From Clusia tigrina (Eukaryota > Arthropoda > Insecta > Diptera > Clusiidae), in contig OV050033.1 in assembly GCA_920105625.2 (NCBI GenBank), positions 15,830,001 to 15,894,000 of the forward strand: DNA of 64,000 nucleotides, written 5' to 3'. Position 1 is the stretch's first letter; each line of letters opens with the position of its first letter. This document shows positions 48,074 through 59,783 of this stretch, one piece after another. The notes under the pieces are model-generated. The model saw only the letters and a list, made by a program, of their open reading frames with translations. It did not search any database and was not told where the DNA came from. A program made the position numbers and the translations under genes.

Positions 48074-51000
48074 GTAGGCAACTTTTCTTGTTCCTTTTGT
48101 CAATGTTCGTTTTAAGCCTGCTTAGCTTTTAAATTAACTTCCTGCAATTTCTATTTGTGACATGTTTCTCCTTTTTTCTTCTCTGTTCTTTTCAGCTCAC
48201 AAAATAATCTGTGCAATGGCGGCATTTCCGGTAATCACATACTCGCCCCTAAAATACAAAATAGCTGCAGTCCCAATGGCCAGAAGAAGGGCACCGTCAC
48301 CCTATCGCACCTGCCGCAACGGCCGCCTGTTGATATTGAATTCTGTGAGATCTCGTATTCGGTGTCCGAAGGACGACGGCGTGGTTTCAAGACCATACTC
48401 AAGGGTGTTTCTGGCAAGTTCCGCAATGGTGAACTCACGGCGATTATGGGGCCGTCGGGTGCTGGCAAAAGTACCTTGATGAACATATTGGCTGGATACA
48501 AGTAAGTAAACATACTCGTAGGAAAGTATTGAGGAACCTCTAAGGTGGTTCTGAAAGGACTGAAGCAATTTTTTAATTTATGGAATTGCTGTAAAGAGTG
48601 TAAAGCGATTCAATGTTACGTAGAGGCGTGAAAGATAGCAGGTTCTTCTACAATTATGACTGATTTCTATACCTGGAATCATCTGCCACAGAACCGTATA
48701 TTATTTGTATCCTGAACCTTGTGTCTAATTTTGATTGTGATGTTTGCAACAGAGACAAAATGAGTCACAGCTCTTCACATAGCTCATTTTACCATAGCTG
48801 AGTAGTTAGGAAACAGCTGAAGTGATTCAAGTGATACCTCAAAAATGTCTTCTATATATTATTTCTTATGTAAAGAAAGGATAAGACAATATTGTCGCAT
48901 ATAACTTATTATAACATAGTTATTATTGCACATTTCCACTAAATAAATCCCCGCCAATTCTGAATAGATGTGAAAATTAATATGAAAATACCCGTTCGGG
49001 CATTAATTGCATGTGATCATGAAGTTGTCCTTTAATAAATAATATTTAAAGCTTGTTCCGCTTTGCTTACTACGCAATGCTATGAAAATGAGTTTAAGTA
49101 AAATGTTAAAATCACGGAACTGTGTGAATTAGTACAAAAATCTATCCAGTTGGCTGTAAGTGGGTTCTGTTTAGAATTCGGCTTTCTTAGGAGGATACCC
49201 TTCATGCCTAGGTCAATGATATTGCAAAGCTACTATGGTCAAACCATAGAAGAGCATTTAAGGGAGTGAGATGATATTATCACCCATCTTCTGGTTGAAT
49301 TCTAAAGAATCTGTGAAGAAACGCTATCAAAGTGAAGATGAAGGCAGGCAATTTTATAATCCTATTATCAAGTCCGATTCCAACCGTAATGGGGTCAGAT
49401 TTTGCAATAGTTCCAACTATATAAACCAGTTAGTGTGGTCTTACAGTTCAATCTGTGAGGACACACCTGAGGAGTTTTACTACAAAAGTCAAGACACTTA
49501 GTTTCAAAGAAATTGAACCTGATAGTGAAACGGGTCCCCAGGGGAAGGTACTGACGCATTTCAGTTGATACTAAGCTAAACTATGAAGACAACGTTGAAT
49601 TGTCGGTGATGAAGGCAAACTATGCACACAGTAAAGCTTAGGTAACTCACAAAAGTGTTCTGTATCCAACTCTGGAAAACAATTAACAATCCCGTGCATC
49701 CGAGCAAGGTGCTTAGCCGCAACTGGCGCCCTCCGTATGAATGTTTTTGCTGTCATACTCGTAATTCTCAGGACACACTCATAAATTAGATACTTAAAAT
49801 ACTAACAAGGGTTCATAATTACAGCAGCTTAAACTTTTAATCCCATCATTACCAACTGTCTACCTTCCCCACCATTCATTTCCTTTCTTTCTTCTTAAAA
49901 AAAAAACCTATTCTGCTCCCACTAATTTGCCCATTGTCCCATTTATTTGCATGTCAAGTCTTCTCTTCCTTAACGTGCTGCTTGCTCCTTGCCCTGTTAT
50001 TATTCGCACCAATGACAACGGGTTTTCCGCTCCTATTCTTTTGTCATATCATTCTCGCCGCATTTTCTTATTGCTTCCAGCTTTCTGTCTTTTATTATCC
50101 TTGACATTTTTTGACATTCTCAAAGCGTGTGATTTGCTCATATTTCTGTCAATTGTTCAGCGCTATTTTGTGTTCATTTGCATGCGTCTGTCTATAAATT
50201 GGCAAATAACACTCTGGATTGCTGATGCAAATGAATGAAGATCTTTTGTGTGGCATTTCATAGAAATAGAAATCCGACAACGTTTGATTGTGCCTTTCGC
50301 AACGCCTTGTAGTGGGATGATTTATTGTATGAGGCTGAAATTTCAGTGATGTTGTCTGCTATCGCAGTGAATTCAAAATCGATTGTGGGACTACATGCTG
50401 GAATGTGGCAAATGAGTAAATTCATAGATGAGTCGTTGAAAGAATTTAAAGAAGAATTATACAAGTACCATTCAAAATGATTTGTTCCAACTTACAGGTG
50501 TAAGGTGTAAGGCTAAAATCAAGTGTCCGATAGGTGGACCGTTTTGAAACCATTTTCGACAGAAACCAGAACATAATATTCTTACCGGAGATAATATTTA
50601 TATATAAAATGGAATACTTAAATTATACAGATACGGATAGACTTGTAAGTCGCTAGAATCGAACATATCCAATTTCCACTCAGTGTGGTAGCAGAGACCA
50701 TCTCCTAACTTCAAACAATAAATCACCCCACTCGAGGAGCTACAAAACACAAATAAACCTAGTCGGAGATTTGTTCCAATAAAATCCCTTAGGGTAGGTA
50801 GCTAGGAGTGGCAACTTAGCCCACTTGAGCACACCTAAAGGCCCTTTGTGATACCACGGTGTGGCGCTGTTCAAGTACTGACTAACATTCAATAAAACAC
50901 CTTACAAAGGTCTTAAATTATTTGTATGATTCTGAGCTATCGTATTATAACAAATATAAATATCTATAGTCTCCCAAATTCTTCATACCAAGCTATTCCA

Positions 51001-53289
51001 AGGCTTCCTTTGAATTGAAAAATCAGTCAGCAGTAGCCACAGCCAAAACCCCCATATGTGGTCGACACCAAACTCTCCTTAAAAACCAGACTTTTTAAGT
51101 AGTTTTATTATGTCTCTCTATTCCTGAACCTTTTAGGGATACGCTACCCCAAGTACTCTTTCCCAATACTGCCTTTAAATTTGCCAATATTCTCTCCTTC
51201 CATTTCCAGAACATCTCAGCTGAGTGGTTCGGTACTGATCAATGGAAAAGAACGCAATTTGCGACGATTCCGCAAACTGTCCTGCTACATCATGCAGGAT
51301 GATGTGCTCATTGCAAATCTGAGTGTACGGGAGGCCATGATGGTATCCGCAAACCTGAAACTAGGTAAGGATATGAATAAGGCTGCCAAAAAAGTTGTCG
51401 TCGATGAGATACTCGACACCATTGGACTTATGGAGTCGTCCAATACCAAGACCAGTAATCTGTCGGGCGGTCAACGCAAGCGTCTGTCTATCGCTTTGGA
51501 ATTGGTCAATAATCCACCGGTGATGTTCTTCGACGAGCCCACATCCGGTCTCGACAGTTCAACATGCTTCCAATTAATATCGTTGCTCAAGTCGTTGGCG
51601 CGCGGCGGTCGCACCATCGTCTGCACCATACATCAGCCGTCGGCGCGTCTGTTCGAGAAATTTGATCATCTGTACATGCTGGCCGAGGGTCAGTGCATGT
51701 ATGAGGGCCGTGTGCGAGGACTTGTACCATTCCTATCGTCGCTGGGCTATGACTGCCCCTCGTATCACAATCCGGCCGATTACGTGCTGGAAGTGGCGTC
51801 GGGTGAGTACGGTGAAAGTGTGCACAAAATGGTATTGGCCGTGAAGAACGGCATGTGCAAGAAATACAGCCAGAAAGATTACGGCCAGAATCTGGTCACT
51901 GGGAAGGGCGTAGCAAACGATATTGTTAAGGGTGCGACCGCCGCAACTACACTGACTGTGGCAGATGAAAAGGTCAAGCATGAGGATCCGACTCCGGACT
52001 CCGAGCTGGCTGTACTCAAACCACCGAAACTGGAGTCGCAACAGTCCCAGCAGTCGCAGCAGTCGGACTGCACTGTGCTGAACATGCCCAGCAGTAGCAA
52101 TGGCAACAGCAACTTTGGCGCCAGTGGCAACGAGGACAGTTGCAGCTTCAGCAGTTCGAAGTGTGGCCACAGCACCAACGCCATAGCGACTGGAGCTGTC
52201 GTTGGTGGTGGAGCCGGTTGCACCACATCCCTGTTGGACTCCCACGAAAGTATGGTAACGCTGCCGAATAAGTCGGGCTTTCCGACCAGCGGCTGGATAC
52301 AGTTCTGGATATTGCTCAAGCGTTCCTTTGTCACGATCATACGCGATCGCATGTTGACGCAGATGCGGCTGGCTTCGCATATAATTGTGGGCGCCATTAT
52401 TGGCATGATTTACTACGATGTCGGCAACGAGGCTTCTAAAGTGATGAGCAATGCGGGCTGCATTTTCTTTACCACCCTCTTTACGATGTTCACTGCCATG
52501 ATGCCGACAATATTGACCTGTAAGTGGACATGTTCAAGGAGAGAGTTTTGGTTTTTCATGGTTTCTTTTGTTTGGCAGTTCCCACTGAAATGTCGGTGTT
52601 CGTGCGGGAGCATCTCAATTACTGGTACTCACTGAAGGCTTTCTACTTTGCCAAAACCATGGCGGATTTACCTTTTCAGGTGAGGATGCGATTTTTTGCA
52701 TAGTTCTGTTTAATTTACATCAATTGCGTCCACAGATCATATTCTCCAGTGTGTACGTCATAGTGGTGTACTACTTGACGTCCCAGCCAATGGAACCCCA
52801 GCGTGTGGCCATGTTTGTGCTCATTTGTGTGCTGACCTCGCTGGTGGCGCAGTCTTTGGGGCTACTCATAGGTGCGGGCTTCAACATAGAAGCGGGTGTC
52901 TTTCTCGGGCCAGTGACAACAATACCCACAATTCTGTTCTCCGGCTTCTTTGTCAACTTCGACACGATACCGGGCTACCTACAGTGGGTCACATACGTCA
53001 GTTACGTGCGCTACGGATTTGAGGGTGAGTGCTTAGTTGAAGAATATGGCTTAAGTCACAAATTGACTTTGTTTCAGGCGCCATGGTCTCGATTTACGGC
53101 ATGGATCGGGCCAAACTGCAGTGCAGCGAGATCTACTGTCACTTTCGCAGCCCGAAGAAGTTTCTCGAGGAAATGTCCATGGACACGGCGGTCTACTGGA
53201 TCGATGCGGTGGCGCTGATTGCCACTTTCATTGGTCTGCGCATAGTGGCGTACTTTGTGCTGCGCTGGAAACTGCATTTAATACGTTAA
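47514..53289 (+). CDS. ABCG half-transporter (ABCG1/ABCG4-like), six coding exons
   Basis: Joining 47514-48073, 48196-48501, 51210-52519, 52579-52679, 52736-53024 and 53078-53289 gives 2778 nt, or 925 residues and TAA, with every phase matching. The order is reverse to P-glycoprotein: nucleotide-binding domain, then membrane domain. Walker [10 protein letters not shown] is at 272-280, Q-loop Q318, signature LSGGQ 373-377, Walker B aspartate D397 with E398, H-loop H430, and an NPADY/GEYGE block to about 491. Membrane helices lie near 679-696, 704-725, 760-776, 782-806, 814-834 and 893-919. All catalytic residues are intact. Family members act as dimers that export lipids or steroids; the fly paralogue Atet handles ecdysteroid. 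The protein is longer than the usual 600-700 residues because of a Gln/Gly-rich N-terminus and a 150-residue linker. Which fly paralogue this is (Atet, CG17646, CG3164 or another) cannot be decided here. Confidence 0.95.
48196..48501 (+). CDS. ABCG exon 2 (start of nucleotide-binding domain)
   Basis: It follows a TTCTTTTCAG acceptor. It encodes residues 187-289, with SQNNLCNGG, then [15 protein letters not shown] and the Walker A loop, ending in LAGYK across the GTAAGT donor. It is the first exon shared by both proposed starts. Confidence 0.95.
48502..51209 (+). other. ABCG intron 2 (2.7 kb)
   Basis: Bounded by GTAAGT and TTTCCAG. It contains a LINE 3'-end relic at 50792-50860. Open frames at 49271 and 49927 show no recognisable domain. 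Confidence 0.9.
50792..50860 (-). mobile_element. LINE 3'-end relic in ABCG intron 2
   Basis: On the minus strand it reads CGTGGTATCACAAAGGGCC, then TAGGTGTGCTCAAGTGGGCT, then TTGCCACTCC and ACC/TACC repeats. It matches the 3' end of the LINE at 31199-31260 and the relic at 46155. Confidence 0.55.
51210..52519 (+). CDS. ABCG exon 3 (core of the transporter)
   Basis: It encodes residues 289-726: rest of the ATPase domain (Q-loop, LSGGQ, Walker B, H-loop), the long Ser/Gln/Gly-rich linker at about 495-645, and the first two membrane helices. It ends in phase 1 at a GTAAGT donor; 59-bp intron follows. Confidence 0.95.
52579..52679 (+). CDS. ABCG exon 4
   Basis: It encodes residues 726-759, [18 protein letters not shown] followed by [13 protein letters not shown], a hallmark block of the ABCG1 group. 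It follows a TTTGGCAG acceptor and ends at a GTGAGG donor in phase 0. The next intron is 56 bp. Confidence 0.95.
52736..53024 (+). CDS. ABCG exon 5 (membrane helices 3-5)
   Basis: It encodes residues 760-856 with three hydrophobic helices and the conserved re-entrant-type segment [17 protein letters not shown], then YVRYGFEG. It ends in phase 1 at GTGAGT. The next intron is 53 bp. Confidence 0.95.
53078..53289 (+). CDS. ABCG exon 6 (last helix, stop)
   Basis: It encodes residues 856-925. The extracellular loop [11 protein letters not shown] carries paired cysteines of the kind used for loop disulphides. The final helix and RWKLHLIR end at TAA 53287-53289. Confidence 0.95.
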
Positions 53290-54336
53290 GTTAGTGTTCT
53301 GTTGTGTTTAAGTGCTCATCTATATATTTCTGTGTGTTTGTGTGGGGTGTGGCAAGTTAATATTTTTACAATTTACACACAAGTGAGGGGAGAGGGCGGG
53401 GCATGACAAAGTTGTATGCCAATTTTTGATATTTTCACACGATTTTAGTTACAATTTTATAATTTCCTAGAATTAGTTCGTATCTAAGTTAAGCTGCATG
53501 GACGGGGTGCGTGAGTGGTGCTTCATTTATGAAAAGATTACTTTTTATATTTTTTTAATGATCGTTTTTTAATATATGCAATTTTTACAACAAAACATAA
53601 ATTTAAAAAACAACAAAATATACCAAAAATTTTAGAAATCAAATCATTTAAAATTAATTATTAAGAATAGGGGAAAATAAGTGACCGCACTGAACATGAG
53701 TTGCGGTATGAATCTCGTTCACACAACCTCCTCCATAGCGTTCATTCCACTTCGTTACAGACATTTTGCAAGGCATGCAAGTAAAATCAATTCAAGGTTC
53801 ATAAATTTATAATAAGAAACCACAGTTTACAGTTAAAAACTAAAGTAATTTAAACATAAAATTGTAATGGAAGTAAAGTAAGCGGCATTGAGCGGTATTT
53901 GCGATGAGAGAGATTAATGAGTTGGGAAGGTGGTGAAGATATGCCCGACTAAAGTAGATATGTATATGGTCAGAGTCTGTGCCCACACTCACTGCAATGT
54001 AATTCTATGATATCGCTCATATATACGATCATGGAATTGGAATAGAACCAATTATGATGAATGATAGCGCTAGTTTTGTATAGAAAGTCATTTTGAGAGT
54101 TTTTTAAAGGAATAATGTCAGCACTTTAGGGAAATTGGTATGAATTGTTTGACTTTTGATAGTACCATAGTTGAAAGGAGGGGTTGTCCTGCTTCCAGAA
54201 ACATCTAAAGATATATAAGTACCATTATAGTTAATTCAGTTGAAAACAAATAAGAAAATAATGATAAAGCAATATGCAAATTAAATGACGTATAAATCAA
54301 ATTTATTAAAATTATTATGGGTAGTCTAGTTGAAGG
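53290..54336 (+). other. ABCG 3' untranslated and downstream region
   Basis: No canonical AATAAA occurs in the first kilobase; weaker variants (AATAAG near 53810, ATTAAA near 54305) are present. The first AATAAA downstream is inside the MITE at about 54433. The transcript end cannot be placed. Confidence 0.4.
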
Positions 54337-54490
54337 TAGGGATGGGCGATATATCATATATAGAAAATTTTTGGACCGCAGTATCGTGAACCATACTTTT
54401 AGTGGCCGATATTTTAGTGTCATTGTTTGGTGAATAAATGTAGTCTCTAAGGAAATATCGATATTTTTTGAATATTTCGCCCATCTCCAG
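54337..54490. mobile_element. hAT-like MITE, 154 bp
   Basis: Left end TAGGGATGGGCGATAT and right end (reverse complement) CTGGAGATGGGCGAAATAT form terminal inverted repeats. The flanks GTTGAAGG (54329-54336) and GTTGATGT (54491-54498) agree at 6 of 8 bases. An 8-bp duplication with YAGGGRTGGGC-type ends is typical of hAT elements. There is no coding capacity. Confidence 0.75.
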
Positions 54491-54498
54491 GTTGATGT

Positions 54499-55694
54499 AA
54501 TTATAGCAAAAGTGATTCTGATGATACCAGTAAGCAATTTAAACCACGTTTCTGTAGTTGTTGTTGTTTGCAGCTATAAGTTTAACTACTATAGCTCCAT
54601 TTCCTACTTATCACACTATGGTTAAAAATAACGTATTTCTGGATAGAGCCAACTTTGCACATATATGTTTATTCTTCATCTTTAGATCTCTAAATTTACC
54701 AGTATGTCTAAGTAAAGTTTTCGTCACGATCTGTAGAGATTTGCGCTTCATATAAGAAATTGAAGCTATATATTTATAGATTATTAACTTAGATATACAG
54801 AAATACATTCTGAAGTAAATACGGACGGATACTTTATATGAGTACATTGAGCGTGGAGTTTTCTCATCGAGCGCTAGCCGAGGAGTATGTAGAAATAAGC
54901 ATGAAAATTTTTGAAAAATTACAGTTCTAATACACAGTCAAATGAGAACAAAAAGACCAAATACTGCAGTAGTCTGATAAACAAAAACAAAACACAAAAT
55001 ATTTAAAAATAAATATAAAAGTATAAACAAAAAATTTAAACAAAAAATTCAATTTTTATATATTTAACTCTTTGAGCGTAAATTATTTGAAGAAAAAAAA
55101 CAGTATACACTAAAGAGGATATTTAAAACACTTAGAACACCACTTCATTGATATGCTTTGATCAGAAAAAATCTAAAAAATCACACGTATTTAGAAGAAA
55201 TATTTACTTCCGTCCTTGCGTTTATAGAAAGTCCTTGCATACAACCTGAAACAAGACGTTTTCATAGCTTCCTGCTCATTAAGAATATCTCTGGCAAATT
55301 AGATTAGCTCCCATTATATTTGCTCGCAATTCTTTGCTCAACCGTAGCTTAAATGGAGTTAAAAGTAATTAAAATCTTCGATTAAAAATACATATTCGAT
55401 GTGAAAAATATATATATATATACGAGTATATACATAAAAACTCTCATACCAAACCGTCATGAAGGAATTCCACTCCGCACGGTAATAAAATGGACAGCGT
55501 TTGATACGAAAGCTATACAAACAACACCCACAGTGACCGGTGTGAACAGCCATTTTGACCGATGTTGCTTCAGACAGTCCTTCATTTGAAGCTGTCGCTA
55601 GACTAACTGCGAATGAATTGTGGACTAAAATATGCTCACGCAGCAACCGATTTTTTAAACGAATATTTCAACCATTAAATAAATAATCAACAGC
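54499..55694. other. Non-coding, nothing recognised
   Basis: AT-rich, with homopolymeric A runs and a TA run near 55409-55420. Confidence 0.4.
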
Positions 55695-55768
55695 TCACAG
55701 AATAGTTTACAGAATAGTTCACAGAATGGTTCACAGAATAGTTCACAGAATAGTTCACAGAATAGTTA
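55695..55768. repeat. 12-bp tandem repeat, about 6 copies
   Basis: The unit is CACAGAATAGTT with single-base variants. Confidence 0.9.
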
Positions 55769-56971
55769 AATGTTTCTTTAACAAAACAAAAATTCCAATG
55801 AAAAACCAAACAAATAAATAAAATGCATGCAAAATTTTCCAACTAAAAAAAAAAAAAAGAAAAATTATAAAACTAAATAAAAGAATAACATTTTAATTAA
55901 AATTTGTTTAAGATTAAATGTAAAAGTATCTAAAATTATAGAAATGAACGATATGGAGTTTTAAGGAAACTCTACAAAAAATATTTAAAATTTTTATATT
56001 CTTAACATCAAAATTCGAGTCAATTTTTATTTTCCGTCACATATCCCACAAGGACTCAAAGTAAATAGGATACATAAAACTAAATAAGACACACCAATTA
56101 GTTGAAATTTGTGATACAAATACAAAAGTAGTAAAATATAATATAATTTTTTTGTATATTTTATTTTAATATTTAAAGGAGGTGATCCTCTAGCTAATAT
56201 ATTATCGTTAGCAAATCCAAGGAGCCTTCCTTTGGAAACCAAAATTTTTGTAAAAGTCACAAAAATGTGTCAACAATGGATTTAAATCTCTTTTTTAACT
56301 ATGCTAATAATGATTCTTGCCCAACGATCTTACTAACTCTAATACTATGCAAACAGAACCCTCGAATAAAGAGTAGCTGTAGTACTTATTTTATCAAGAT
56401 TTACTCATACACAATATATTTGATAGTCAGTCATTCTACTCTACGATCGACGATCCAAACTAATGACTATTCCAAGCTTGGAATTTTTTAGAAAGGGCTT
56501 GAAAAGCAACTCGATTTATGCTTTATGCTCTAAGACATCTAACGACATAGACACAAATCCTCACTTCAAAATAAACTTAGACAAATTAGATCCAAAGATG
56601 GACTGACTCTTTCAACAGTCAAGCGGCACTGGGAATAGTTCATCGAAGCAAGCCCCTGAAACTGCCTACTTCCATTTACTATCTTTCAATTAAATGCTGA
56701 ACAAATTCATAATGATAAAGTTCCAGACCACAATTTTTAAGAGAACCAACGGGTTCTTCACTTTATCATTTTCCAGAAAGAAATTGTGGAGCTCCGAGAT
56801 CATTCATTTAAGAAATCAATATAGTGAGAACATTTTAGACGAAAATCTTTATCGGGTCTTAGGTTTAGGTTTAAGTGGCTAATTAGTTGCAAAACACAGT
56901 TAGACCACATAATAGGCCTATTGGAATCTCATTTTGACTCATTGAATATGCATCACAAAAAATATGCAGAT
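55769..56971. other. Non-coding, nothing recognised
   Basis: A run of A at about 55843-55860; no gene supported. Confidence 0.4.
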
Positions 56972-57140
56972 AATCCTTCCACATTATCGCATCTTAAACT
57001 TCATGATTTCATACAATCCTTCCACATTATCGCATCTTAAACTTCATGATTTCATACAATCCTTCCACATTATCGCATCTTAAACTTCATGATTTCATAC
57101 AATCCTTCCACATTATCGCATCTTAACCTTCAGGATTTCT
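56972..57140. repeat. 43-bp tandem repeat, about 4 copies
   Basis: Units start AATCCTTCCACATTATCGCA at 56972, 57015, 57058 and 57101. The first three are identical; the last diverges at its end. This implies recent expansion. Confidence 0.95.
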
Positions 57141-57180
57141 CCCTTTATTTCCAAAAAATTGTAGAATTCCTACAATTGTG

Positions 57181-57426
57181 ATAATGAACTATTCTGAAAT
57201 CGTTACTCTTTATACATTGCGAAGGTACTCGTCAAGAGTGATTGGATATGCTTCCACTACAGAGTATATTCCTGAAACTATGGGGAATCTTATGTATGAC
57301 CGTATTAAGATTCGATTGTTTTTCACTTCTACACACTTGAAACCTTCCTATAATGACACTCCAGTGTTCTATTATCCGAAGATTCGCAGAGATTCGAACA
57401 GTTTTCATACAAACTTATTACACTAA
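57181..57426 (+). pseudogene. Possible piggyBac-like transposase fragment (weak)
   Basis: The translation includes LYTLRRYSSRVIGYASTTEY, then MYDRIKIRLFFTSTHLKPSYNDTP and KIRRDSNSF. The spacing resembles the N-terminal part of piggyBac-type transposases (YWS, MSRxRFxxIxxFLHFxDN, DRLYKIRPLID), with key words altered. No catalytic part follows before the stop at 57424. The resemblance is by eye and may be coincidental. Confidence 0.3.
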
Positions 57427-59420
57427 GAGGTGCTTGACTATTCGAATGTGTAGAAACACTTTTACACTGAAACCATAAATTATAAGTGAAGTCTCAACTC
57501 CTGGTATCCTGAGAAATATTTCGTTTGTGTCTGGAAAACTATACTTTTTTATAGAAAAATGGTCATGATTTGGAAAAATTTATGTATTCTCAATGCGTTG
57601 TTTACATGGTCTTTGAGGACGAAAGATATGCATTATATTTATATTATAGGACATCTTTTATGTCAGTTAAAGAACAGATTTTGAGTACTCATATTAAAGA
57701 AGGACATTTCTAAATGTTGGAAATGTATTCCTTCATTTCGTTTGCCAATTATAGAATTACTTTTTACAATTTAAATCAAAACTTTTGCAATTTCACAATG
57801 GTAGAAGAAGCAAATATAGTTTGTTCTTGATGTTGATGGGGAGTTTTTAATGTCCAACAATGAAAAATTCTTGAGAAGAGCACTTGTAGCATATTTTAGA
57901 ATATTATTGTGAAGAAAATGCAAACTTGTTGAAGTAGTAAAAATCATGTACTTGTTCAGGAGAGCATATTTGTGGTTTAGAAGCAGATTTTTATTCTATA
58001 TATATAGATACTGTTTGTGTTAGTGGAGTAATATGTGATTTTAATTTTATTTTTATAGATTTTCTAAGTTGGAGTCCTTTTTAATTAGATCAAAAATTGG
58101 TACAATATTTTTTGAAAATTATTATACTTCTTTTATTAAGTGAAGCAATTTCATTAACTGCGTTCTGGAAAGCCAGGTCTGATTTAGACTTTCGTGTTTA
58201 TACAAATATATTTTAGTTTATTGGAAAAGTACTTTATCTCAATTGAAAACCGAAAAGTCTAGTTAAGCTTTATAGTAACTAAGGTGAACAGTACGAAGGA
58301 TTAGCGTAGTTAATTTTTATTAGATGGTAATTGTTAGAAATAGAACTGGAAAAAAGTTGTGAAAATAAAAAAAAATTACTTTTAAATCTAGTGGTAAAAA
58401 CGAGTTGGGGAATATTGCAATAAATATATAAGAATAATGTGGACAAAGTGGGGAAAGGGAATGAAACTAGAAACAAATCGCGGCAAGATGCAATTATAAA
58501 GCAACTAAGAAGGAAATTCAAACGCTTCTTCACTATTTTATTTCTTATACAGAGCACACACTTCAAACTACTCCTGAGCCTAAAAAATCATTCGAACACA
58601 TTTCACAGTGGGAAAGCATATTCTCTAACGTAACCACCTTTAAATATCACCCTACTTACACCTTCTTCACCGTTTTCACCCCTGCATTTATTATTTGCTG
58701 TACACGCAAGAAATTGCAAATTAAATTTCAAATTAGTTGAGACACGCAACAAGCAGAATTTTTTTATTTTTATTAATTAAAGGCTATTAACATCAAACAA
58801 ATTAACACAGCAATTCCGCCAATTCAATTCTGTCAATCAAGCGGCAACGAGTTGACCGATCTTGCAATTTCCTCAAATGATAGGGAAGAAAAAAGCAAAT
58901 CTCTTTACATACTCACTACATTGTAAATGTAAGTAGACTTAATTTCTATTCGATCCAACAAATTGAATCTATGTGTAACCTAATGTTTAAGACTACCACT
59001 AGGATTCTAACCTTAGTCGTGACTCGTACCCCAATTAGTTCAAAACGCCATCAATCAATTGCGGTTCATAAACGCCACTTTTAAATAAAATTATTGAATC
59101 ATTGTTTATGGCTTAAAATAATATTCAAATTATTATTGAAATACATTTAAGAAGAATTGTTGGTATTACCATAATTTCAATATATGAACATATTTAAATT
59201 TATATTTAATTGTTAAGCAAATTATGACGATGTATTTAATTTTAATATACATAAATGTTAATTACTCAGTAATCAGACAATTTGTTACTTCAAATTATTG
59301 TAGAGAATATGTATGTATAAATAATTAAGAATTGTAAGTGATATTATCAGCATTAAATAATTTCTATTTACATAAACATAACTCAACTAATTACAAGAGT
59401 TTTATTTATGAGCGGAAGGA
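57427..59420. other. Non-coding, nothing recognised
   Basis: Very AT-rich; no exon, RNA gene or transposon end supported. Confidence 0.4.
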
Positions 59421-59601
59421 ATTATTATTATTAATATTATACCTTACACCACATAATTAATTATGAGTGCAAGGTGTTGGGGGAATGCGTACTAGCTACA
59501 GAGGCTTTCGACTCGAAGAGAAACACATTTTTTTTTTATAGAAAGAAGCATTTTGGAGACCAAGCCCGTGGCAGGATTTGAACCTGCGACCCTCGGGGGA
59601 G
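59421..59601 (-). mobile_element. tRNA-headed SINE, copy B
   Basis: Reverse-orientation copy of the 17490 element: TAA-type tail on the left (59421-59440), then the TTAATTATGAGTGCAAGGTG block and the TTCGACTCGAAGAG block. The T-arm with GGATTTGAACCTGC (reverse B box) ends at the right. A poly-T stretch interrupts the middle. Head truncated before the anticodon arm. Confidence 0.8.
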
Positions 59602-59608
59602 CGGAAGG

Positions 59609-59783
59609 AATATTTTGCAGAAACATTCACTTAAGAGATGAGACAGCAAAGAAACATGTTGCTAGCCTCAAAAGTGTGCGACTGACCGAAAATGCAATAT
59701 TTTGCATAAACATTCACTTTAGAGATGGGACAGCAAAGAAACATGTTGCTAGCCTCAAAAGTTTACGCCGGACCGAACTCTGC
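59609..59783. repeat. 87-bp tandem duplication
   Basis: Two copies run from AATATTTTGCA through CAGCAAAGAAACATGTTGCT to CGGACCGAA/TGACCGAA. The first copy starts a few bases beyond the 5' end of SINE copy B. Confidence 0.85.

Noticed and set aside
51733..52406. Long minus-strand frames (175 and 215 codons) opposite ABCG exon 3
   Set aside because: They are antisense shadows of the transporter exon, whose motifs are intact on the plus strand.
52520..52635. Reading through the ABCG intron 3 donor to extend the open frame
   Set aside because: The extension after GTAAGT encodes no family sequence, while splicing to 52579 restores the conserved [17 protein letters not shown] block.
56972..57140. 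CRISPR-like array
   Set aside because: The repeats are head to tail without spacers, and the genome is eukaryotic.
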